The translations under genes and the position numbers were made by a program. From NCBI GenBank assembly GCA_028716845.1, contig JAQUPF010000005.1, positions 1 to 64,000 on the forward strand: 64,000 nucleotides of DNA, written 5' to 3'. Below the pieces are notes generated by a model. The model did not search any database. It had not been told where the DNA came from and worked only from the letters and a program-made list of their open reading frames with translations. How positions within the stretch are numbered: position 1 is the first letter of the stretch; each line of letters opens with the position of its first letter. This document shows positions 19,585 to 27,912 of this stretch, piece by piece. The DNA comes from a bacterium. GTDB lineage: Bacteria > Auribacterota > Tritonobacteria > UBA1439.

Positions 19585-20760
19585 CTATTCACCGAACACC
19601 GCTCCGAAGAGAAATCCGGAGACGGTGGCCATCGCAACCACCAGGGCCACGAAGACAAGGGTCTTCCTCGTCCCGATGATGCTCCGTATCACGAGCATGT
19701 TGGGGAGCGAGAGCGCCGGCCCCGCGAGAAGGAGCGAGAGCGCCGGCCCCTTCCCCATCCCGGCGCCGATCAGCCCCTGGAGGATGGGCACCTCGGTCAA
19801 GGTGGCGAAGTACATGAGGGCCCCGGCGAACGAGGCGAAGAAGTTGGCGGAGAGCGAGTTCCCCCCGACGAGGCCCGCCACCCAGTGCGAGGGGATCATT
19901 CCCTCGCGGCCCGGCCGCCCGAGAAGGACGCCCGCGACGAGCACGCCCGCGAAGAGGAGCGGCAGGATCTGCCTGGCGAAGGTCCACGTGGCGGCGACCC
20001 ACTCCCCGAGCTCCTCCTTCCGGAACCAGGCGGCCAGCATCAGGAGAAGGGCGGCGAGCGAGAGGCCGCTCAGGATCCACTTGATCCTGAAGACGAACAT
20101 CCACGACCCCTCCTCTCCGCCGGCCGCGCCGCTCCAGTTGGCGAAGACGAGGAAGGCCACCATCGAGCCGAAGTAGAGGCCGTTCTTCCACAGGGGGCGC
20201 GATTCCCCCGCCTCCCCGCCGAAGTGCATCTGCCCGGCGGCCTTTTCCATCTCCTCCCTGCGGAAGATCAGGTGCATGAGGAGGCCGATCACGACGCTGA
20301 AGATGACGGCCCCCGCCGCGCGCGCGATGCCCAGCTCCATCCCGAGGACCCGGGCGGTCAGGATGACGGCGAGGACGTTGATGGCGGGGCCCGAGTAGAG
20401 GAAGGCGGTGGCGGGCCCGATCCCCGCCCCCCGCTTATAGATCCCGGAGAAGAGCGGAAGGACGGTGCAGGAGCAGACCGCGAGGATCGTGCCGGACACG
20501 GAGGCCACCCCGTAGGCGAGGAACTTGTTCGCCCCTGCCCCGAAGTACCGGATCACCGCGGTCTGGTTCACGAAGACCGATATGCCCCCCGCGATGAAGA
20601 AGGCGGGGACAAGGCAGAGGATGACGTGCTCCCGCGCGTACCATTGCAGGAGCAGGAGCGCCTCCTTGAGCGGGCCCCCGAATGGAAGATCCGCGAACGG
20701 GAGGAAATAGGCAAGCAGGAAGACGGCGAGGATCAGGCCGAACGCGAGCGAATTCTTCAT
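19585..20760 (-). CDS. arsP: DUF318/ArsP-type permease
   Basis: AVCSCTVLPLFSGIYKRGAGIGPATAFLYSGPAINVLAVILT; multi-TM; ars operon context. Confidence 0.85.
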   Translation of the reverse strand: MKNSLAFGLILAVFLLAYFLPFADLPFGGPLKEALLLLQWYAREHVILCLVPAFFIAGGISVFVNQTAVIRYFGAGANKFLAYGVASVSGTILAVCSCTVLPLFSGIYKRGAGIGPATAFLYSGPAINVLAVILTARVLGMELGIARAAGAVIFSVVIGLLMHLIFRREEMEKAAGQMHFGGEAGESRPLWKNGLYFGSMVAFLVFANWSGAAGGEEGSWMFVFRIKWILSGLSLAALLLMLAAWFRKEELGEWVAATWTFARQILPLLFAGVLVAGVLLGRPGREGMIPSHWVAGLVGGNSLSANFFASFAGALMYFATLTEVPILQGLIGAGMGKGPALSLLLAGPALSLPNMLVIRSIIGTRKTLVFVALVVAMATVSGFLFGAVFGE

Positions 20761-20791
20761 TGCGTCATAGAATCCCTGTCTCGGCGGGGTC

Positions 20792-21157
20792 CTATTCGGC
20801 GGATCGGGAGCAAGCGGGGCGGCCGCAGATCGCCTCCCGGTTCGACATTCCCGCCTTCCGCCTGTCCCGGAGGACGACGGGATCGGCGTTCCCCCACTTT
20901 CTCATCTGCAGGAGGAGGGCGTCGATCATGCCGTCGCCGCCCCGCGCGAGCGAATAGTTCGTCCAGACGCCGTCCTTCTCGTCCCGCAGGAGGCCCGCAT
21001 CCCTGAGGATGCACAGGTGCCGCGAAACGCTCGGCTGCGCGATGCCGAGGACGGCGGTGATCTCGCAGACGCACATCGGCTTCACCTCGAGCATCTTGAG
21101 GATCCTGAGCCGGTTCCGGTCGGCGAGCGCCTTGAAGATTCTCTCCAGCGTCCTCAT
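20792..21157 (-). CDS. arsR: ArsR/SmtB family metalloregulator
   Basis: LEVKPMCVCEITAVLGIAQPSVSRHLCILRDAGLL: Cys-box plus wHTH. Confidence 0.93.
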   Translation of the reverse strand: MRTLERIFKALADRNRLRILKMLEVKPMCVCEITAVLGIAQPSVSRHLCILRDAGLLRDEKDGVWTNYSLARGGDGMIDALLLQMRKWGNADPVVLRDRRKAGMSNREAICGRPACSRSAE

Positions 21158-21186
21158 ATATAGCCATTATTGTATATCGCTATATG
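21155..21186 (-). promoter_or_regulatory. Putative ArsR operator/promoter (AT-rich inverted repeat at arsR start)
   Basis: catATATAGC ... GCTATATg inverted arms with TATACAAT-like -10 on the minus strand, in an otherwise high-GC context. Confidence 0.6.
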
Positions 21187-21229
21187 ATAGCACATGCCCG
21201 CCCGTCGTCAAGGAGGAACCATCGGAGTC

Positions 21230-22255
21230 CTACTTCAGGCCGAAACGCGGGCCCGGGAGCGGCGGTGGGCCGCGCAGGCGCCGGCGCCAGAGGAGGAGCG
21301 CCGTCGAAACGGCGAGGGCGAGGGCGATTGCGGCCGCCGCGATCAGGCCGGTCCGCCTCACGGGCTTTTCCTCCACGGCGACGGGGACGGGCGTCGGCGT
21401 CGGCGCGGGCCGCGGCGGGGCCTTCCCGAACGCCGCAAGGAGGAGCTCGGCCGCCTTCCGGTCCCTCGCCGGCCGCTCGCGGGCGCCGGCGACGACCGCG
21501 ACGAGGCGCCTCCCGCCCCGGGAGGCGGTCGCGGCGACCGAGTAGCCGCCGAGCCGGAAGTAGCCGGTCTTCAGGCCGTCGCACCCCTCGAAGGTCCGGA
21601 GCAGCCGGTTGTGGCTGCGCATCAGGAATGCCCCGTCCCGGAAGCCGCGCTCGGCGACCGAGGTGAGGGCGAGGACGGCCGGGTGCCGGAGGGCCTCGAG
21701 CGACAGGACGGCGATCTCCCGCGGCGTGCTCACGTCCGGCCGCTGCCCCCGCGCGGGCGGGAGGCCGTGGACGGTGTGGAAGACGGTCCGCTCCATCCCC
21801 AGGTCGGCGGCCCTCCGGTTCATGAGGCCCGTGAACGCCTCCGTCGATCCCGCGACGTGGACGGCGAGGGCGACGGCGGCGTCGTTCGCCGACTGGACCA
21901 TGAGGGCGGCGAGGAGCTCCTCCACCGGGAACGTCTCCCCCTCCTTCAGGTACACCTGCGAGCCGCCCATGCGCGCCGCCTCGGCGGTGACGCGCACCGG
22001 GTCGCCGGCGCCGAGCGTCCCGCTGTCGATCCGCTCCCGGACGATGAGGAACGTCATGAGCTTGACGATGCTCGCCGGGTAGCACTCCGCGTCCGCGTTC
22101 TCCTCGAAGACGACCTCCCCGGTCTCCGCCTCCAGCACGATCGCGCCGAGGTACGGGTCCCCGGTGCGGTCGGGGATCTCCTCCCGCGCCGCCGCGGGGA
22201 GCGCGATCGCGAACGCCGCGGCGACGAGCGCCGCTTTCGAAAGATGTTTGGGCAT
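21230..22255 (-). CDS. D-alanyl-D-alanine carboxypeptidase (PBP5-like serine peptidase S11)
   Basis: CYPASIVKLMTFLIV (SXXK), SANDAAVALA (SXN), GLKTGYFRLGGYSVAATA (KTG). Confidence 0.92.
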   Translation of the reverse strand: MPKHLSKAALVAAAFAIALPAAAREEIPDRTGDPYLGAIVLEAETGEVVFEENADAECYPASIVKLMTFLIVRERIDSGTLGAGDPVRVTAEAARMGGSQVYLKEGETFPVEELLAALMVQSANDAAVALAVHVAGSTEAFTGLMNRRAADLGMERTVFHTVHGLPPARGQRPDVSTPREIAVLSLEALRHPAVLALTSVAERGFRDGAFLMRSHNRLLRTFEGCDGLKTGYFRLGGYSVAATASRGGRRLVAVVAGARERPARDRKAAELLLAAFGKAPPRPAPTPTPVPVAVEEKPVRRTGLIAAAAIALALAVSTALLLWRRRLRGPPPLPGPRFGLK

Positions 22256-22374
22256 GTCCGGACCTTCCCCCTCTCCGCGCGGCGGAGGCCGCGCCCGGTT
22301 CCGCGGGACACAATAGCAGATCGGCGCCGGATGGCAAGCGCGATGCCGCACCGAAGGCGACAATGGACTCCCTT

Positions 22375-22440
22375 TTCAACTTTGAACTTTCGACTATGAA
22401 CTGTGGTTGCATCCGTGTGAATCTGCGGTGAATTGCGGCT
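22375..22440. repeat. Intergenic repeat island (TTTGAACTTTCGACTATGAACTGTGGTTGCATCCGTGTGAATCTGCGGTG)
   Basis: Shares TTTGAAC, GTGGTTGCATCCGTG and CTGCGG modules with the other islands. Confidence 0.65.
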
Positions 22441-22482
22441 TCGGATCGGCGGGGGAAAGGATTATACTATCGGGTGGAGGGG

Positions 22483-23556
22483 ATGGAGGAACGCCCCGTG
22501 GAGACGCAGTCGAGGAGGGAGTTCGTGAAATCGTGCGGACGCGCCGCCCTCGCCTGGTTCGGATCGTCGTTCATCCCCCTCCAGGCGGGGTGCGCGGAGC
22601 GGCCGGGGGACGGCGCCGCGGGAGCGGCGGACGGCTTCGAGCCGTCGTACCTCGCCCTGCACCGGAGCGGCGAATTGAAGCGGCGCGGCGAGACGCTCCG
22701 GGGAATGATGGAGCGCTGCGCCCTCTGCCCGCGGGAGTGCGGCGCGCGGCGCCTCGCCGGCGAGCGGGGATTCTGCCGGGCGTCGTCCGGGCTCGAGGTG
22801 TCGTCGCACCACCCGCACCTCGGCGAGGAGCGTCCGCTCGTCGGCCGCGGCGGCTCCGGGACGATCTTCTTCACCCACTGCGCCCTCCGCTGCGTCTTCT
22901 GCATCAACTGGGAGATCAGCCAGGGGGGCATGGGGGAGGCGCGGAGCGTCGGGGACCTCGCGGGGATGATGCTCGACCTCCAGCGGAGGGGCTGCCACAA
23001 CATCAACGTCGTCACGCCGACGCACTACTCGCCGCACATCCTCCTCGCCCTCGACCGCGCCGCCGGGGAGGGATTGCGGCTCCCCCTCGTCTACAACACC
23101 TGCGGCTGGGAGCGGGTGGAGATTCTCCGCCTCCTCGACGGCATCGTGGACATCTACCTGCCGGATTTCAAGTACTCTGACGGGGAGATGGCGGCGAAAT
23201 ACTCGGCGGGAGCGGCGGCGTACCCGGAGGTCACGCGGCGGGCGTTCCTCGAGATGCACCGCCAGGTGGGCGTCGCGAGGCCCGGCCCCGACGGCATCAT
23301 GCGGCGGGGGCTCATGGTCCGCCACCTCGTCATGCCGAACGACGCGAGCGGCACCGCCGGCGTGATCGACTGGATCGCGGCGAACCTGCCGAAGGACACC
23401 TATGTCAACATCATGTCCCAGTACAGGCCGATGTACCGGGCGTTCGACCATCCCGAGATCGCCCGCAGGGTCACGAGGAAGGAATATGCGGAGGCGGTGC
23501 GGCACGCCCGCGCGGCCGGCCTGACCAACCTGGAGATCCAGGGCCTCGTGCTCTAG
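22483..23556 (+). CDS. Radical SAM protein (PflA-like) with twin-arginine signal
   Basis: SRREFVKSCGRAALAWFG Tat-like N-terminus; CALCPRECGARRLAGERGFC and CALRCVFCINWEIS (CX3CX2C). Confidence 0.85.
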   Translation: MEERPVETQSRREFVKSCGRAALAWFGSSFIPLQAGCAERPGDGAAGAADGFEPSYLALHRSGELKRRGETLRGMMERCALCPRECGARRLAGERGFCRASSGLEVSSHHPHLGEERPLVGRGGSGTIFFTHCALRCVFCINWEISQGGMGEARSVGDLAGMMLDLQRRGCHNINVVTPTHYSPHILLALDRAAGEGLRLPLVYNTCGWERVEILRLLDGIVDIYLPDFKYSDGEMAAKYSAGAAAYPEVTRRAFLEMHRQVGVARPGPDGIMRRGLMVRHLVMPNDASGTAGVIDWIAANLPKDTYVNIMSQYRPMYRAFDHPEIARRVTRKEYAEAVRHARAAGLTNLEIQGLVL

Positions 23557-24671
23557 GGGGTCCCGCGGGTATCACGCCGCCGACCCCGCTGCGGGATCCA
23601 GACCCCCGTCTCGCGCAGCTCCGCCCTCGGTATGCCGTACTGCTCGGCGATGGCGCCGATCTCCCTGTAGGTGCGGTACTCGGCCATCCGCCGCAGGCCG
23701 TCGAGGTCCGTGTGCTCGAGCCGCCGCAGCTGGCGCTGGAGGCGCCGCTGGTCCTCCTCCGGTGAGGCGGCCTGCCGCTCCCGCAGCTCGGCGAGCATCC
23801 GCTCCCGCTGCCGGGCGAGGTCCGCGTCCGTCGGCCTGGCCGTGAGCGCCTTGAGGCGCTCGCCGAACTCCCGGCGGTACTGCTCGCGCCGGCCCTGATC
23901 CACGAGCGGTTCGTAGCGCTCGACGAACGATTCGAGGTTCGAGGCGATCTCCGCGGACTCGGGCCCCCATCGCCGGCGCGGCGGGGGCTCGACGCCGAGG
24001 GCGCGCAGCTGCTCACGGCCGATCCCGTATTCCTCCATCATCCTGTTCACCGATTCGATCCGTTCGAGCTCGTCGAAGTAGTCGAGGACGCCCGCGAGGT
24101 CCTCGGGGTGCGCCTCCTCGATCCGGCGGATCCGGTCCTCGAGGAGGTCGCGCTCATCCGGCTCGGTCGCCTCCGCCATCCGATCCCGCAGGTCGCGGAG
24201 CATCGTCTCCCGCCGCTGCGGCGCCGCCTCCGCCCCGCCTCGCGTCCCGAGGGACGCCGCGTACGCGGCGAGGTCCGCCCTGAATCGCTCGCGCGTCTTC
24301 TCGTCCAGTGCGGCGGCGAACCGCTCGACGGCGTCCTCGTCCGGCCGCGCCTCCGCCGCCGCCTCGGCCGGGGGCGCGTCGACGAGCGGGACCTGCTCGT
24401 GCGCCGCCACGGGCGGGGCCGGCTCGACCAGGGCCGCCACGGGCGGGGGCGCGGCCGGGGCGGGCGGGACGCGCCCGATCTCCTCGGCGAGCCGCCCGCG
24501 CAGGGCCTCGATCTCCCCCTCGTACGCGGCGATCCGCCGCTCGTGGGCGCTCACCTTCGCCCTGAGGGAGATGAGTTCCGGATCGACCGCCGGGGCGGCC
24601 TCCTCCCGGCGCCCGCACCCGGCGCAGAGCGCGAGCGCCGGCACGACCAGACAGAATGTCTTCATGCGCAT
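23553..24671 (-). CDS. Coiled-coil lipoprotein of unknown function
   Basis: Signal + lipobox ALALCAGC; extensive charged helical repeats. Confidence 0.7.
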   Translation of the reverse strand: MRMKTFCLVVPALALCAGCGRREEAAPAVDPELISLRAKVSAHERRIAAYEGEIEALRGRLAEEIGRVPPAPAAPPPVAALVEPAPPVAAHEQVPLVDAPPAEAAAEARPDEDAVERFAAALDEKTRERFRADLAAYAASLGTRGGAEAAPQRRETMLRDLRDRMAEATEPDERDLLEDRIRRIEEAHPEDLAGVLDYFDELERIESVNRMMEEYGIGREQLRALGVEPPPRRRWGPESAEIASNLESFVERYEPLVDQGRREQYRREFGERLKALTARPTDADLARQRERMLAELRERQAASPEEDQRRLQRQLRRLEHTDLDGLRRMAEYRTYREIGAIAEQYGIPRAELRETGVWIPQRGRRRDTRGTP

Positions 24672-24734
24672 TTCGGTCTCCTCCCCCGTCTCCTCTTCGT
24701 TGTTATTTTACCACGCCCGGCCCTATAATGTCCC

Positions 24735-26477
24735 GTGCGAACGCAGCCGGCCGGCCCCAGCGACGCGCGTCCGGGCTCTCCCGCGGGGGAGCCCGGACGC
24801 CGCGGCGCGCCCCGCCGCGTCCTCGTCCTCGTCGCCGCGGCGGTCGCCGCCGCGTTGGCGACGGGCGTCCACGACGACCGGCTGTTCGGCCCCGACGAGC
24901 CGCGCGAGGCCGAGATCGCGCGCGAGACCCTCGCCGACGGCCGGTGGGTGACGCCCCACCTCTGCGCCCTCCCGTTCCTGGAGAAGCCCCCCCTCTACTA
25001 CGACAGCGTCGCCCTCGCCTACGCCGCCGCCGGGCGGATCACCGCCGGCGTCGCCCGCTCGGTCTCCGTCCTCTACGCCCTCCTCATGGCCGCCGCCCTC
25101 TTCCTCTTCGCCCGCCGCGCCGCCGGGACGCGGGCCGCCGTCTTCTCCGTCCTGGTGCTCCTGACCATGCCCCGCCTCTGGCGGTACGCCCACACCGTCC
25201 TCCTCGACATCGCGATGGGGGCGTTCTGCGTCTGCGCCCTCGCCTCCTTCGCCGGCGCGCGCGCCCGCGCGGGGAGGGAACGGGGCGGCGGGAGCCTCGT
25301 CCCGTTCGCCCTCTTCTCCGCCGCGGCGTTCCTCACGAAGGGATTCCTCGCGCTCTTCAACATCGCCGTCGTCGTCACGGGGTTCTGCGCGGTCGCCCGC
25401 CCCCGGGACTGCCTCCGCCGACTCCTCTCCCTCGCCCCGCTCGCCGCCTTCCTCGCCCCGGTCGCCGTCTGGGTCGCCCTCTTCGCCCGGGAGGGGGGCG
25501 TCGTCTACCTCCACGAGCACTTCGTCAACAACATCGCGGGGCGCCTCCTCCAGATCCGCTTCGAGCATCCGGGCGCCCGGTTCGCCCACACCGACATCGG
25601 CTACGCCCTCCCCTGGCACTTCTACCTCGCGGCGCTGCCGGAGATGTTCGGCGTCTGGGCGGCGGCACTGCCGATCGCGGTCTGGGCGGCGGCGCGGCGC
25701 CTGCGGGCCGCGGCGGCGGGCGAGCGGGAGGACCTTCTCTTCGCCCTCTCCTGGGCGATCCTTCCCGGCCTCCTCCTCTCCTTCTCGCCGGTCAAGGAAC
25801 GCACCTACATCCTCCCCTCCTACGCGGGCGTCGCCTTCCTCGCCGGCTGGTGGCTCGACGGCGCGCTGCGGCGGCGCGGGGAGACGGGGTGGAGGGGGGC
25901 GGGCTGGCTCGCCCTCGTCTTTCCGTGCGCCGTCTTCGTCCTCGCCGGCGGCGGGGGCGACCCGAGACTCTTCACGGCGGCGGCGGCCGCCGCCCTCGCC
26001 CTCCCCGCCGCGGCCCTCGTCGTCCTCGCCGCCCGGAGGCGGCTCCTCGAGGCCTCCTTCCTCGGCTTCGCCCTCCTCCTCTGCGTCCTCATGACGAGCC
26101 ACGCCCCGAACGTCGTCTACCGGCGCTGGCGGACGCGCTGCTTTTCGGCGTTCGCGCGGGACGTGTGGGCCCGGGCGGGAGACGACCCGGTCGTCCTCTA
26201 CCGGCCGAACGACAACGCGCGGGGATCGGTCCCCTTCTACGGCAACCGCACCACGCCGGAGATCAACCTCCCGCCGGAACTGCGCGCCGTCGCGGCGGCG
26301 CCCGGGCGGACGTTCGTCGTCATCAGGGAGTGCGTGTACGAGGACCTGCGGCGGGACGACCCCGCCCTCGCCGGCATGCTCCACCCCGTCCCGATGCCGG
26401 TGTACGAGTCGGACCCGGTCTTCCTGCTCGCCCCGACGAGGGAGGGGCGCCCCGGGCCGCCGACCGGGAGCCGCTGA
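24735..26477 (+). CDS. ArnT/PMT-like glycosyltransferase family 39 membrane protein
   Basis: FGPDEPREAEIARETLADGRWVTPHLCALPFLEKPPLYY motif; multi-TM. Confidence 0.87.
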   Translation: MRTQPAGPSDARPGSPAGEPGRRGAPRRVLVLVAAAVAAALATGVHDDRLFGPDEPREAEIARETLADGRWVTPHLCALPFLEKPPLYYDSVALAYAAAGRITAGVARSVSVLYALLMAAALFLFARRAAGTRAAVFSVLVLLTMPRLWRYAHTVLLDIAMGAFCVCALASFAGARARAGRERGGGSLVPFALFSAAAFLTKGFLALFNIAVVVTGFCAVARPRDCLRRLLSLAPLAAFLAPVAVWVALFAREGGVVYLHEHFVNNIAGRLLQIRFEHPGARFAHTDIGYALPWHFYLAALPEMFGVWAAALPIAVWAAARRLRAAAAGEREDLLFALSWAILPGLLLSFSPVKERTYILPSYAGVAFLAGWWLDGALRRRGETGWRGAGWLALVFPCAVFVLAGGGGDPRLFTAAAAAALALPAAALVVLAARRRLLEASFLGFALLLCVLMTSHAPNVVYRRWRTRCFSAFARDVWARAGDDPVVLYRPNDNARGSVPFYGNRTTPEINLPPELRAVAAAPGRTFVVIRECVYEDLRRDDPALAGMLHPVPMPVYESDPVFLLAPTREGRPGPPTGSR

Positions 26478-26488
26478 CGGAGGGGCCC

Positions 26489-27523
26489 ATGCGCGCGCAG
26501 GCGTCCTTCTTCCGCAACATCGACTTCGACGACCTGCTCGAGCGGTTCTTCGTCGCCGCGGTCCTCGCCATCCTCGGCATCCGGTTCTTCCTCCACCTCA
26601 CCGGCTACCCGCAGCTCGGCGGCCGCGGCCTCCACATCGCCCACATGCTCTGGGGCGGCCTCATGATGCTCGCGGCCATCGTCCTGCTCCTCGTGACGCT
26701 CGACCGGGGGACGCGGCGCTTCGCCGCCCTCCTCGGCGGCCTCGGCTTCGGGACCTTCATCGACGAGCTCGGAAAGTTCATCACGAGCGACAACGACTAC
26801 TTCTTCAAGCCGACGGTCGCCCTCATCTACATCATCTTCATCTCGCTCTTCCTCGCCTTCCGGGCGCTGCGGCGGTACGGCGGCTTCTCGCGGGAGGAGT
26901 TCCTCGTCAACGGCATCGAGATCCTGAAAGAGGCGGCGGCGGGCCGGATGACGGCGGACGACCGGGAGCGGGCGCTCCGCTTCCTCCGCCTCGCCGATCC
27001 CTCAAGCCCGATCACCGCGGCGGCCGCGGCGTGCCTCGTCCGCCTGCGGGCCGCCCCCCCGGAGGAACCGGGCCTCGCGGCGCGGCTGAAGGCCTCCGTC
27101 CGCGCCCTCTACGCGCGGCTCGCCCGGCGCCCCTGGTTCGCGCGCGCGGTGACGGCCTGCTTCGTCGTCGAGGCAGCGGCGGGCGCCGCGATGCTCCTCG
27201 CCTTCGTCGCCTGGGTGCGGGACGGCCGGACGGCCGCCCTCCTCCCCTCGCCGAGCGCCACCGAGGGGATGAGCCTCGCGGCCTCCGCGCTCTCCGCCGT
27301 CTTCATCGTCCTCGGCGTCGTCCGCCTCCGCCGGTCGCGCCTCGCCGCGTACGAGATGTTCAAGAAGGCGCTGCTCGTCTCCATCTTCTTCTCGCGCGTC
27401 TTCGCCTTCTACGAGCACCAGTTCCAGGCGTTCTACGGCCTCGTCGCGGACATCCTCCTGCTCCTCGCGATCAACTACCTCATCGCCGAGGAGAAGGAGA
27501 TGCCGCCGGAACCGGCTGCCTGA
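26489..27523 (+). CDS. Hypothetical multi-TM membrane protein
   Basis: 344-aa ORF MRAQASFFRNIDFDDLLERFFVAAVLAILGIRFFLHLTG..., coupled to preceding gene. Confidence 0.7.
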   Translation: MRAQASFFRNIDFDDLLERFFVAAVLAILGIRFFLHLTGYPQLGGRGLHIAHMLWGGLMMLAAIVLLLVTLDRGTRRFAALLGGLGFGTFIDELGKFITSDNDYFFKPTVALIYIIFISLFLAFRALRRYGGFSREEFLVNGIEILKEAAAGRMTADDRERALRFLRLADPSSPITAAAAACLVRLRAAPPEEPGLAARLKASVRALYARLARRPWFARAVTACFVVEAAAGAAMLLAFVAWVRDGRTAALLPSPSATEGMSLAASALSAVFIVLGVVRLRRSRLAAYEMFKKALLVSIFFSRVFAFYEHQFQAFYGLVADILLLLAINYLIAEEKEMPPEPAA

Positions 27524-27540
27524 ACCGCCCCGCTCCGAGG

Positions 27541-27912
27541 ACGCAATGCACCAATCCACCGCGGATCCACAGTGTTCCTGCCGCGGATCGACGCGGATAC
27601 AACCCGCCACAGAGGACACAGAGAACGCAGAGGATAGTGCTGCTTTCGACTTTGAACGTTCAACTTTGAACTAGAGTTGTTCTCTGTGATCTCCGTGGCG
27701 AAAAGAGAGAGCTGCTGTTCACGTTCATCCGCGGCGGAGGTCAGCGTCTTTCTTGCCGCGGATCCTCGCAGGTGATCGCAGATTCTTGTCAACCATCGGC
27801 GTTCTATCAGCGATAATCCAGGCAAATCCGCGGCAAAGCACCTTTTCTCTTTTCGCTTTGGGCTCTCAACTGTGGGCTGTAGTTGGATCCATGGATATCC
27901 GTGGTGCGGGGT
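27541..27912. repeat. Large mosaic repeat island with CACAGAG inverted arms (27607-27632 vs 27677-27700) enclosing a TTTGAAC core
   Basis: CCACAGAGGACACAGAGAACGCAGAGG ... TTTGAACGTTCAACTTTGAACT ... TTGTTCTCTGTGATCTCCGTGGCG; multiple CCGCGGAT units. Confidence 0.8.

Noticed and set aside
24656-26488. N-terminal half of the 955-aa ORF (24656..27523)
   Set aside because: Out-of-frame readthrough of the glycosyltransferase gene; only the part from 26489 is a plausible protein.
27541-27912. Repeat island considered as a CRISPR or tRNA-like element
   Set aside because: Units are 9-11 bp, degenerate and without uniform spacers; no cas genes or tRNA fold.
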